Source: Laspinema palackyanum D2c
Lineage (GTDB): Bacteria; Cyanobacteriota; Cyanobacteriia; Cyanobacteriales; Laspinemataceae
Assembly (NCBI RefSeq): GCF_025370875.1
Contig: NZ_JAMXFD010000001.1
Location: 553,819 to 617,818 of the forward strand
DNA: 64,000 nt
Reading direction: 5' to 3'
Every line of letters starts with the position of its first letter. The stretch's first letter is position 1. Below, one piece after another: positions 19,455-26,703 of the stretch. The position numbers and the translations under genes were made by a program. Under the pieces are notes generated by a model. The model worked only from the letters and a program-made list of their open reading frames with translations, was not told the origin of the DNA and searched no databases.

Positions 19455-21665
19455 ATGACGACAAAAACTCCATCGGCACCGGCAAAGACCCCTGCATTTT
19501 GTGAGGGTATTCAATATTTTGGCGAACAATGGCCGGATTTCGACCGTTATGGCAAAGAACCGGCGATCGCCACGGGGAAAACTGCGATCGCCTCACCCCC
19601 GGACCACTCCGCTGCCTACCAGACCCTCCTGGCTGCCGACGCCCTGCGCTACCTGATCCTCCAAGTCACCGCCTCTAAAGCCTCCGGACACCCGGGCGGA
19701 TTTGCCAGCGTTGCCGAGGGAATCGCCGCCCTAGTGATGCTCGGTCATAAAAACATTATCACCGAAGTCGGACACCATGCCCCGGGCTTCTACAGTAATA
19801 TGTTCCTCGATCGCTCCTTAGAGCAAATGGGCATTCATACCGTCCAACAAATGCGCGATCGCTTCCGAGAGCACAAAGGACTCCTCGGACACCTCTCCGG
19901 ACAAATTCCCGGACTCCTCAACCCCGCTGGACCCCTGGGACAAGGGCAGCATTTCGCAATGGCAGGGGCACTCCTCCATCCCGATATCCTCTTCCCCGTC
20001 ACCATCGGCGATGGCGGCATCGGCGAACCCTACGTCATGAGTAGCATGGCGCATTTCCACACCGCCTATCCCGAAGTGACCAACTTCCTCCCCATCTTGG
20101 TGTGGAACGGCTATTCCCAGGAACATCACAGCATGGTGTCCACCAAACCCAACCAAGAGATGATTGAATACTGGGAAGGCAACGGCTTCCAGGAAATCAT
20201 CCTCGTCAACGCCAAAGACTATGACGACGCCAACCAACCCGGAGAATATGTCGATAGCACAGCCTTTTCCTTCGAGAAACGGCTAGAATTTGCCCAAGCG
20301 GTCATCGAAGCCACGGACAAAGCCGCTAAATCCGCCCTGGGAGGCAAACTCACCGTTTTAATCATCAAACAACTCAAAGGGGCTGGAGTCCATGCCCTGG
20401 GGGCGAAATCCCATAACCTCTATGGACATCACACCCTGGATAACGCAGAAATCATCAGCGCCCTTCAAAACCGCGCCCTGAGTCCCGAAGCGTGGCAACT
20501 GGTCCGGACCAACTTTGAACGGGCTGCTGGGGGACCTGCCGCCAGTATTGTCAAAACTGAGTTTGAGTTAGCCTTGCCGGAGTTAGGCAAACTCCCCCTC
20601 CAGGAATATGCGACGGGTGAGAACCAAATCGCCACCACCGCAATGGGAGAACTTGTCGCCTATGTCGGCAAAAAAGACCCCAAATTTGTGATCACCAACG
20701 CTGATGGAAACGCCGCTTCCGGCATCAACAACATCAACGTTGCCCTCAAAATTATTCACCCCACAGCAGACGACGCCTATTTCCAAGGACCCAAGGGCCA
20801 AGTTTATGAACCCTTAAGCGAAGATGCCTGCGCCGGATTAGCGGCAGCTTTAGCCTTATTTGGGGCGCGGACCCTCTGGTGTTCCTATGAATCCTTTGCC
20901 ATCAATGGTGTCCCCGTCTGGCAAACTGTCACCCAAGCAATGGCGGAATTACGCCGTCCCACCCCCAGCACGGTCACATTATATACCGCAGGGGCGTTAG
21001 AACAAGGACGCAACGGCTGGACTCACCAACGTCCGGAAATCGAAAACTACTTTGCCGCCATGATGCGAAACGGCAACGTTTTCCCCTTGTTCCCCCCGGA
21101 TTCCAACAGCATCCAAGTCTGTTATGATTGGGCGCTAAGTACCCAAAATAAAGGGATTGTGATTACGGCGAGTAAAACCCCGTTACCGATTCGCACCACC
21201 TTTGAACAGACTCAACAAGCGTTACAAGATGGGGCAGTTGTCCTCCAAGAGATTCCCGGAGATAAAACTGTTGTGTTTGCGGTGATTGGGGATATGACCT
21301 TGATTCCCGTGTATGACGCCGCAGAGCAATTAAAAGCCCAAGGGATTGGGTCAAAGATTGTATCCGTTGTGAGTCCGCGCCGGTTGTATCGTCCCCATGA
21401 TGTCGCTTGGGATACCTGTTCCCAAGCTGATGGCGGATTCTTGGATGATGCTGGGTTCGAGAAGTTCTTTGGCGGCGATGCCTTGATCGGGGTAACTGGG
21501 GGTGCTTCGGGAATGCTAGAACCGATTATGTTACGCAGTACCGCCAAGCGGGATGTCTTTGCCTGGAAACGGGGAGAGACAACAGCAAGTGCGACGCAAA
21601 TCATGGAGTTTAATGGGTTGACTCCGGAGGCGTTAGCCAAGCGCGGGACTGAGTTGGTGGGTTAA
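19455..21665 (+). CDS. Thiamine-diphosphate enzyme, transketolase/phosphoketolase-like
   Basis: 736 residues with a transketolase-superfamily layout. The N-terminal half carries SKASGHPGGFAS, like transketolases. It also has a ThDP/Mg motif starting GDGGIGEPYV and ending in LPILVWNGYS, whose spacing resembles phosphoketolases. The C-terminal half has a pyrimidine-binding region and a transketolase C-terminal domain (IGSKIVSVVSPRRLY). It is shorter than true phosphoketolases (~800 aa) and lacks their usual N-terminal signature, so neither enzyme name is safe. It probably cleaves or transfers a two-carbon ketol unit on an unknown substrate. Expression looks monocistronic: a strong terminator follows within 11 bp. 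Codons are notably C-ending, as in well-expressed genes. Confidence 0.75.
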   Translation: MTTKTPSAPAKTPAFCEGIQYFGEQWPDFDRYGKEPAIATGKTAIASPPDHSAAYQTLLAADALRYLILQVTASKASGHPGGFASVAEGIAALVMLGHKNIITEVGHHAPGFYSNMFLDRSLEQMGIHTVQQMRDRFREHKGLLGHLSGQIPGLLNPAGPLGQGQHFAMAGALLHPDILFPVTIGDGGIGEPYVMSSMAHFHTAYPEVTNFLPILVWNGYSQEHHSMVSTKPNQEMIEYWEGNGFQEIILVNAKDYDDANQPGEYVDSTAFSFEKRLEFAQAVIEATDKAAKSALGGKLTVLIIKQLKGAGVHALGAKSHNLYGHHTLDNAEIISALQNRALSPEAWQLVRTNFERAAGGPAASIVKTEFELALPELGKLPLQEYATGENQIATTAMGELVAYVGKKDPKFVITNADGNAASGINNINVALKIIHPTADDAYFQGPKGQVYEPLSEDACAGLAAALALFGARTLWCSYESFAINGVPVWQTVTQAMAELRRPTPSTVTLYTAGALEQGRNGWTHQRPEIENYFAAMMRNGNVFPLFPPDSNSIQVCYDWALSTQNKGIVITASKTPLPIRTTFEQTQQALQDGAVVLQEIPGDKTVVFAVIGDMTLIPVYDAAEQLKAQGIGSKIVSVVSPRRLYRPHDVAWDTCSQADGGFLDDAGFEKFFGGDALIGVTGGASGMLEPIMLRSTAKRDVFAWKRGETTASATQIMEFNGLTPEALAKRGTELVG

Positions 21666-21675
21666 AAGTGATTCG

Positions 21676-21706
21676 ACCCTCAGCCTTCGGGCTGGGGGTT
21701 ATTTTT
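21676..21706 (+). terminator. Rho-independent-type terminator
   Basis: ACCCTCAGCC and GGCTGGGGGT form a 10-bp stem with a stable TTCG loop, followed by TATTTTT. Confidence 0.9.
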
Positions 21707-21769
21707 AGCTGTTCATTGCCAATGCCGAGAAGCAATGGATAAAATAGACTGAAACCAGAGGTAACGGCG

Positions 21770-22366
21770 ATGACAACACAACTCGCAGAAAAAATTATCC
21801 CCTTGCCGGAACAGCGGTTAATTCTTCCGGGATACCAGAGTTGGCAAAAATTCAAGGCAATTCAAGCCTTGATGGATCAGGTTGCGGGGGTGCGAATTTC
21901 TTATTTAGATGGGCGTGTGGAACTGATGACAACGGGGGAGCAACATGAGACTATCAAAACTATTATCGGTTTTTTACTAGAGCTTTATTGTTGCGAAATG
22001 GGGATTGAATATATCCCGGTGGGAAATGCAACGCGGGAGTCTGAAACTAAGGGGGTGTCTTTTGAGCCGGATGAATCCTATTATATTGGCGATCGCAAAC
22101 CTCATCCCGATTTAGCCATTGAAGTTGTCATCACCAGCGGCAATCCCAAAAAACTAGAAAAATACAAGCGATTTGAAATTACAGAAGTCTGGTTCTGGGA
22201 AAATAACCAGCTTACTCTTTACCACTTTCGCGGGGAAGACTATGAGCAAATTTCTACCAGCGAATTGTTTCCTGATTTGGATATTGAATTGCTAGTCCGT
22301 TGTGTGCAAATGCCTTCCCGTCTTCAGGCTAGAAACGAATTTCTGCAAGGGATTCACCGACAATAA
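21770..22366 (+). CDS. Uma2 family (DUF820) endonuclease-like protein
   Basis: 198 residues. It has the Uma2/DUF820 pattern of the PD-(D/E)XK fold: an early VELMTTGEQHE block, then PHPDLAIEVV (the conserved Asp and Glu), then KKLEKYKRF carrying the lysine, and VWFWENNQLTLY near the end. The family is hugely expanded in cyanobacteria. Its function is not established, though some members are linked to mobile elements or toxin-like activity. The gene stands alone, 104 bp after the preceding gene and separated from it by the terminator. Confidence 0.9.
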   Translation: MTTQLAEKIIPLPEQRLILPGYQSWQKFKAIQALMDQVAGVRISYLDGRVELMTTGEQHETIKTIIGFLLELYCCEMGIEYIPVGNATRESETKGVSFEPDESYYIGDRKPHPDLAIEVVITSGNPKKLEKYKRFEITEVWFWENNQLTLYHFRGEDYEQISTSELFPDLDIELLVRCVQMPSRLQARNEFLQGIHRQ

Positions 22367-22417
22367 TGATTAAGCCGGTGATTCTGGTAAACTGGGGGTA
22401 GTCTTTCGGTGTGTTCT

Positions 22418-22567
22418 ATGGTTTGGCAACCGGGTACGAAAATATTTGGCGATCGCTACATCATCGAAAAGCCGATCGAAGTCGGCGGTTTGGGCATCAC
22501 CTACTTGGTGAAAGACCGTCAGAGTCAACAGTTGGGGTTCAAAACCCTCAAAGATGAGGTGAGGTAA
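22418..22567 (+). pseudogene. Truncated Ser/Thr kinase N-lobe, 49 codons
   Basis: An ATG at 22418 opens a 49-residue frame: MVWQPGTKIF, then GDRYIIEKPI, EVGGLGITYL and FKTLKDEVR. This matches the first strands of cyanobacterial Pkn2-type kinases, with a glycine-rich loop and the lysine of the VAIK strand, and then stops. The rest of the kinase domain is missing. Its TAA overlaps the ATG of the next gene (TAATG), so the peptide may still be translated and couple the FGE gene. Kinase-FGE fusions occur in cyanobacteria, and this looks like one whose kinase was mostly deleted. Confidence 0.7.
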
Positions 22568-23589
22568 TGACCGAGGCAGTGGAACCGGGCGATCGTCCCC
22601 AAACCGTGGCGGCAGGACTGCCCCTTTTGCCCGACAGTGGCGGGGGTTTACCGTCCTTCACGTTTGAGACTGTGCGGGTCAACCGGCAGGGAAAAATTAT
22701 TGAGAAAATACCGGGTCAGGCGCGATTTTATCCCCAAGACTTGGGTCAGGGGGTGCGGATGGACATGGTACAAGTGCCCGGGGGAACATTTTTGATGGGG
22801 GCAGAAGAGGCGGAAATTGAGCAGTTAGGTAAAAAGTATAATAAGGATTGGTTTAGCTGGGAAATTCCTCAGCATTCTGTGCAGGTTTCGTCCTTTTTCA
22901 TCGGCAAAACCCCCGTCACCCAAGACCAATGGCGCACTGTGGTGACGCAAGTGGGGAAAATTGTCTGGGATCTGGACCCGGACCCATCCGACTGGAAAGG
23001 GGGGAATCGTCCCGTTGAAATGGTATCTTGGTCTGATGCAGTGGAGTGGTGCGCCCGACTGAGCAAGCTGACGGGCAAAGAATATCGCCTCCCCAGCGAA
23101 GCAGAATGGGAATATGCTTGTCGTGCTGGAACAACGACTCCCTTTGCCTTTGGGGAAGCAATTACCACAGAACTGGCAAATTATGAGTGGAATAGCAATT
23201 ACACCGTTGCTGAGGAAGCTACGGGGCAATATCGAGAAGAAACGACACCAGTGGCCAGCTTTCACCCCAATGGCTTTGGGTTGTATGATTGTCATGGCAA
23301 TGTTTGGGAGTGGTGTTTGGACCCCTTTCATGAGAATTATCAGGGTGCGCCTAGGGATGGTAGCGTATGGGATGAGACCACAAAAAAGAATGAGAATCGT
23401 TATCAAAAGCCTTCGGCAAATTTGAAAGTTTTGTTAGAAGAAAGCGATAAAATCTATGTGCTGCGGGGCGGTTCTTGGGCCGACTTCCCGATTCACTGCC
23501 GTTCTGCCTCCCGCTACCACGGCCAGTGCGACGTCTTCGACAACATCCTGGGGTTTCGGGTCTGTCTTGTGGGCGCAGGACTCTTATAG
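22567..23589 (+). CDS. Formylglycine-generating-enzyme family (SUMF1/C-type lectin fold) protein
   Basis: 340 residues. A short linker is followed by the FGE-sulfatase fold from ~residue 60 to the end: MVQVPGGTFLMG, FFIGKTPVTQDQW, RPVEMVSWSDAVEWCARLS, YRLPSEAEWEYACRAG, GLYDCHGNVWEWC, VLRGGSWADFP, CRSASR and GFRVCL. Bacterial members are seldom sulfatase activators. Many are ligand-binding or DGR-diversified display proteins. The last 45 codons have strong features of a DGR variable region (separate entry). The gene overlaps the kinase stump by one base. A pyrimidine-rich tail follows the stop, as after many cyanobacterial DGR targets. Confidence 0.9.
   Translation: MTEAVEPGDRPQTVAAGLPLLPDSGGGLPSFTFETVRVNRQGKIIEKIPGQARFYPQDLGQGVRMDMVQVPGGTFLMGAEEAEIEQLGKKYNKDWFSWEIPQHSVQVSSFFIGKTPVTQDQWRTVVTQVGKIVWDLDPDPSDWKGGNRPVEMVSWSDAVEWCARLSKLTGKEYRLPSEAEWEYACRAGTTTPFAFGEAITTELANYEWNSNYTVAEEATGQYREETTPVASFHPNGFGLYDCHGNVWEWCLDPFHENYQGAPRDGSVWDETTKKNENRYQKPSANLKVLLEESDKIYVLRGGSWADFPIHCRSASRYHGQCDVFDNILGFRVCLVGAGLL
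23479..23550 (+). other. Candidate DGR variable region at the FGE C-terminus
   Basis: Between the conserved LRGGSW and GFRV anchors, 18 of 24 codons end in C (GCC, GAC, TTC, CAC, TCC, TAC, GGC, GTC and so on) while their first two bases vary freely. This is the pattern left when AAC codons of a template repeat are rewritten at adenines by a diversity-generating retroelement. The conserved W, P, CRSA, R and GFR positions match the scaffold of known DGR lectin-fold variable regions. No reverse transcriptase or template repeat is in the window, so it would be a remote target. Confidence 0.55.
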
Positions 23590-23804
23590 CTCTTTACCCT
23601 TTAGCACTCTGCTCTTTTTTCCCCTTTACCCTCTTTTTGATTTCTTTGCGGGTTAAGAAACAGGGTTTCTGGGAGAGGCTAGAGGGAGCAGGGAGAGATA
23701 CAAGAAACGCGGTTTCTAGGGGAATTTTCAACCCGGACCCCCTCCAGCATAGGAACTCCATTGTTTTAGGTAAAGGCTGTAAGATAAAGTCGGGAGGATA
23801 AACT

Positions 23805-24074
23805 ATGGTTTCTCATCAATTATTAGAACTTGAACAGTCTATTCACAACTTGTCATTAGAGGATAAGTTATGGTTGCTTGATAAAATTTTTGAGCAAGTG
23901 CGGGGGACTGCTGAAAATGAGGAGGAAAGCTATCATCAAGAAAACATCGAATATGATGAGAGGGCGAAGCCGATTTGGGAAATTGCCGTAGAAATAGGGG
24001 CTAAAATCCCGGATTCTGAATGGGAAAAAGTACCGAGTGATTTGTCGAAAAACTTTGATTCATATCAAGGTTAG
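23805..24074 (+). CDS. Putative antitoxin of a PIN toxin pair
   Basis: 89 residues, acidic, predicted helical at the N-terminus (LLELEQSIHNLSLEDKLWLL), resembling small cyanobacterial antitoxins with a short dimerising helix region. It has no recognisable DNA-binding fold. It lies four bases before the PIN-domain gene, which is the main support for the call. Confidence 0.7.
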   Translation: MVSHQLLELEQSIHNLSLEDKLWLLDKIFEQVRGTAENEEESYHQENIEYDERAKPIWEIAVEIGAKIPDSEWEKVPSDLSKNFDSYQG

Positions 24075-24078
24075 GGGA

Positions 24079-24480
24079 ATGAGACGAGTTTTTGCAGATA
24101 CAGGTTATTGGGTGGCTTTACTCAATCCCAGAGATGACTTGCATCAAAAAGCCCGAGATTTGTCCCAAACAATGGGGTTGCTCTATATTTTTACCAGTGA
24201 AATGGTCTTGGCTGAGGTGTTGAATGATTTTTCTAAACGGGGTAAATTTTTTCGCGAGGTGGCGATCGCGTTAATTGAAAGTCTCTATAACCATCCGAAT
24301 GTAACAGTGATTCAGCAAAGTAGCCAGCAGTTTAAAGAAGGATTATTGTTGTACAAGCAAAGACCAGACAAAGAATGGAGTCTGACGGATTGCGTTTCTT
24401 TTAAGATTATGGAAGAATATGCAATTACAGAAGCCCTCGGTTACGACAAACATTTTGAGCAAGCTGGTTTTAATCCTTGA
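24079..24480 (+). CDS. PIN-domain toxin (VapC-like ribonuclease)
   Basis: 133 residues from the ATG at 24079, which has AGGGG close upstream and fits the family start MRRVFADTGYW. The PIN acidic residues are visible: Asp in FADTGYWVALL, Glu in SEMVLAEVLNDF, and Asp in WSLTDCVSF. The C-terminal part (EALGYDKHFEQAGF) is the usual PIN ending. Predicted to be a metal-dependent RNase held inactive by the upstream antitoxin. An alternative in-frame start at 24037 would overlap the antitoxin and is less likely. Confidence 0.85.
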   Translation: MRRVFADTGYWVALLNPRDDLHQKARDLSQTMGLLYIFTSEMVLAEVLNDFSKRGKFFREVAIALIESLYNHPNVTVIQQSSQQFKEGLLLYKQRPDKEWSLTDCVSFKIMEEYAITEALGYDKHFEQAGFNP

Positions 24481-24625
24481 TTACGCAATTAATTGTGAGC
24501 AGTTTGACTTGCGAAAACCTTGGCATGGGCGATGGGTGAGAGATACCGATTTTGTCTGTAGGGCAGATTTAGGTGTTATCTAACCTCTGCTATCCTTACA
24601 TTTGTTCTGAGGAGATCTATCAGGA

Positions 24626-25906
24626 ATGACGGTTTCAACAGTTTCTGCAAAAGGGCGAGAACAACAAGAGAAGCAGATTGCCCGATTTATTAAATTTAGT
24701 CTGATCGGGTCAGCGGTGGTGCATCTGGCGGCCCTGGCATTTGTGATGCCTTTGATTAATTTAAAATCGGAGGGAACTGAGGAACCGATCGAATTTATTG
24801 TCTTGGAAGAGTCTACACCAACAGCGGAAGACTCGATACCGGAACCGGAGGCGGTACCATCTGCCACTCCACAACCGATGCCGGAATCGGAGGCAATAGA
24901 ATCTGCTACCCCGGAACCCACCCCCGAAATGATGCCGGAATCGGAGGCAATAGAATCTCCCACCCCAGAACCCACTCCGGAACTGATGCCGGAACCCGAG
25001 GCGATCGCCTCTGCTACCCTAGAACCCGAGGCAATAGAATCTCCTACCCCAGAACCTACTCCGGAACTGATGCCGGAACCCGAGGTAATAGAATCTCCCA
25101 CCCCAGAACCCACTCCGGAACTGATATCGGAAGCTGAACCCCTGGATGCAGCGCAGGAAACCGCAGTCGCCGAAGTACCCGAAGCGATCGCCACGCCGAG
25201 CTCGGATTTGGAGGCAGAACCGTTATCCAGACAGAGGCCCCCGGAACCTATTGAAGACCCGGCCCCCATGCCGCCCCAGGAGATGTCTCCCTTTACGAAT
25301 TCTTCCCCTTTGGACCCCGGGCATAATTCCAGAATTACTAATTCTCAGGACATCTCACAGGGTTCGATGGTGACGGAATCCGTTACTCCAGAACGACTGC
25401 CGCAGGTCCCCGACGTCAAGATTGTTCAGGAAACGTGGGGAGGGCCCTCCCCGGTTAGATATGACTCGCCGTTCAATCCAGGGGTGATTGTCACGGGGGA
25501 ATCCGAGGACCCCTTTGAGTCGAATCTCGATCGCCTGTCAGAACCCTGGAACGAGACTGGGGGGACTCCCGAGGAAAATGAGGGTCAAGTCCCAGGGGGT
25601 GAGGCGGATTCCACCCTAGGCGAGACTAGAAGTTTGGGAAATGAGTCGGGACCGGAAGACAGTGCCTGTCGTCGTTGCGATCCGCCCCCCTATCCCCAAA
25701 TTGCCTTCGATAATGCCTGGGAAGGAACGGTAATTCTGATCGCCGATATCGCCCCGGATGGGACGGTGATTTCAGTAGACATTCAGCAACCCAGTCCTTA
25801 TCCGATCCTCGATAATGCGGCTAAAGAGCAAGTTAAAACCTGGATATTCGACCCTTCAGAAGGGGGTCAACAGGGGCTGGTGATTCCAGTCCTGTTTGCA
25901 CTTTAA
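24626..25906 (+). CDS. TonB-like energy transducer with Pro/Glu repeat linker
   Basis: 426 residues. One N-terminal membrane helix (~25-46) is followed by a long periplasmic linker rich in Pro and Glu. The linker contains repeated units of the form ESPTPEPTPELMPEPEAI. A TonB C-terminal domain occupies the last ~80 residues (CDPPPYPQIAFDNAWEGTV, IAPDGTVISVDI, KEQVKTWIF). TonB relays proton-motive energy from ExbB/ExbD to outer-membrane receptors. An ExbB/ExbD pair exists at 62379-63417 but is far away, and no TonB-dependent receptor is nearby. GAGGAG lies just before the start region. Confidence 0.85.
   Translation: MTVSTVSAKGREQQEKQIARFIKFSLIGSAVVHLAALAFVMPLINLKSEGTEEPIEFIVLEESTPTAEDSIPEPEAVPSATPQPMPESEAIESATPEPTPEMMPESEAIESPTPEPTPELMPEPEAIASATLEPEAIESPTPEPTPELMPEPEVIESPTPEPTPELISEAEPLDAAQETAVAEVPEAIATPSSDLEAEPLSRQRPPEPIEDPAPMPPQEMSPFTNSSPLDPGHNSRITNSQDISQGSMVTESVTPERLPQVPDVKIVQETWGGPSPVRYDSPFNPGVIVTGESEDPFESNLDRLSEPWNETGGTPEENEGQVPGGEADSTLGETRSLGNESGPEDSACRRCDPPPYPQIAFDNAWEGTVILIADIAPDGTVISVDIQQPSPYPILDNAAKEQVKTWIFDPSEGGQQGLVIPVLFAL
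24880..25130. repeat. Imperfect in-frame tandem repeats in the tonB-like gene
   Basis: Repeats of roughly 48-60 bp encode PTPEPTPE-(L/M)-MPE-(P/S)-EAIES. Near-identical stretches recur around 24900, 24950, 25040 and 25090, suggesting slippage or recombination that changes linker length. Confidence 0.75.
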
Positions 25907-25939
25907 AGCTGTTATGTTGCTGAAAATAGAGGAACAGAA

Positions 25940-26041
25940 ATGATGGAGAGTGGAAATTGGCAGGAGTGGGTGACGGTTTGGGGTTATCTGGGCTTTACCC
26001 TGTTCATTATGGGCTGTATTTGGGTGGCGGGGAAACGATAA
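25940..26041 (+). CDS. Small single-helix membrane protein (33 aa)
   Basis: ATGATG at 25940 with GAGGA upstream (25928-25932) encodes a 33-residue peptide with a short polar start (ESGNWQEWVTV) and one membrane helix (WGYLGFTLFIMGCIWVAGKR). It lies 33 bp after the tonB-like gene on the same strand and ends at a perfect hairpin. No family recognised. Confidence 0.5.
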   Translation: MMESGNWQEWVTVWGYLGFTLFIMGCIWVAGKR

Positions 26042-26064
26042 GCGATCGCCGGGATGCGATCGCT
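26041..26064. terminator. HIP1-based perfect hairpin
   Basis: AGCGATCGC and GCGATCGCT form a 9-bp stem with a six-base loop (CGGGAT). The hairpin starts within the stop codon of the small membrane protein. There is no T-run, so termination is uncertain. Confidence 0.5.
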
Positions 26065-26068
26065 AATC

Positions 26069-26252
26069 CTTACGGTTCGCTCATTTTTAATTGAGTTTTT
26101 GACAGGGCCTCCGAGTGAATGAGGGTTACAGACTTCCTCGGTGGCTCTTGACAAAAACCCCTGGATATGCTTTCCCGGCTTCCGTTACGGGTTTGTTCTC
26201 AACATCAAAGCCAAAACTCTATATATAGTGTTTTGGAATGCTTCAAACCCAT
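26069..26252. repeat. Structured direct repeat, copy 1
   Basis: The first ~90 bases are almost identical to 28235-28325, the middle ~30 diverge, and the last ~65 share a fold. Outer stem: GGGTTTG (26189-26195) with CAAACCC (26244-26250). Inner stem: CCAAAAC (26211-26217) with GTTTTGG (26230-26236), capped by self-complementary CTATATATAG. Compared with copy 2, both stems change sequence but keep pairing. Confidence 0.85.
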
Positions 26253-26703
26253 AAGGGAACTCCAAAAAATTGCCTGCTTGGTTGAGGGCAGAATTTACGA
26301 TGATAAGCTACCCCTTAAAATGCGGAATGTGCGTTGGGAGTTGGGAGGAACTTGCGGCTCCTCAGATGAACTTGAACCAAATTTTCCGGCATCATTGGGG
26401 TTTGGTCAAACGGCGACTGGCTTAATTTACAAAAACATATACCTACCAATCCTCAAATTTACACTCTCCTAAAAAATACTCCTTAAGATAGATGTCGATA
26501 CAAATCAAAAAATTATCAATAGAGTGGGATGCAAATTTTTGTAACCCCGATTTATTGATAACGTCCAAGATTGGATATAGCATCACCCTAATTTTCAGAC
26601 AAAGGAACAGCAAAAATACTTAATGATACCTGAATAATTATCAAAAATGAGTCTTTTTGCTAAAGCCAAGTTAAAACTCTAAGTTATTAGAAAAGGTGAA
26701 ATT
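26253..26703. other. Non-coding stretch before the DUF4157 gene
   Basis: 451 bp with no supported gene, AT-rich towards the end. AAAAGGTG at 26691-26698 could serve as a weak ribosome-binding site. It may hold the promoter of the DUF4157 gene and the remaining part of the element whose ends are the structured repeats. Confidence 0.4.

Noticed and set aside
22825-23406. 193-codon minus-strand frame inside the FGE gene
   Set aside because: Antisense shadow; the plus-strand FGE motifs are unambiguous.
24580-25269. 229-residue Gly/Ser-rich minus-strand frame opposite the tonB-like gene
   Set aside because: Its low-complexity repeats are the complement of the Pro/Glu repeats; the plus strand has a membrane helix and TonB domain.
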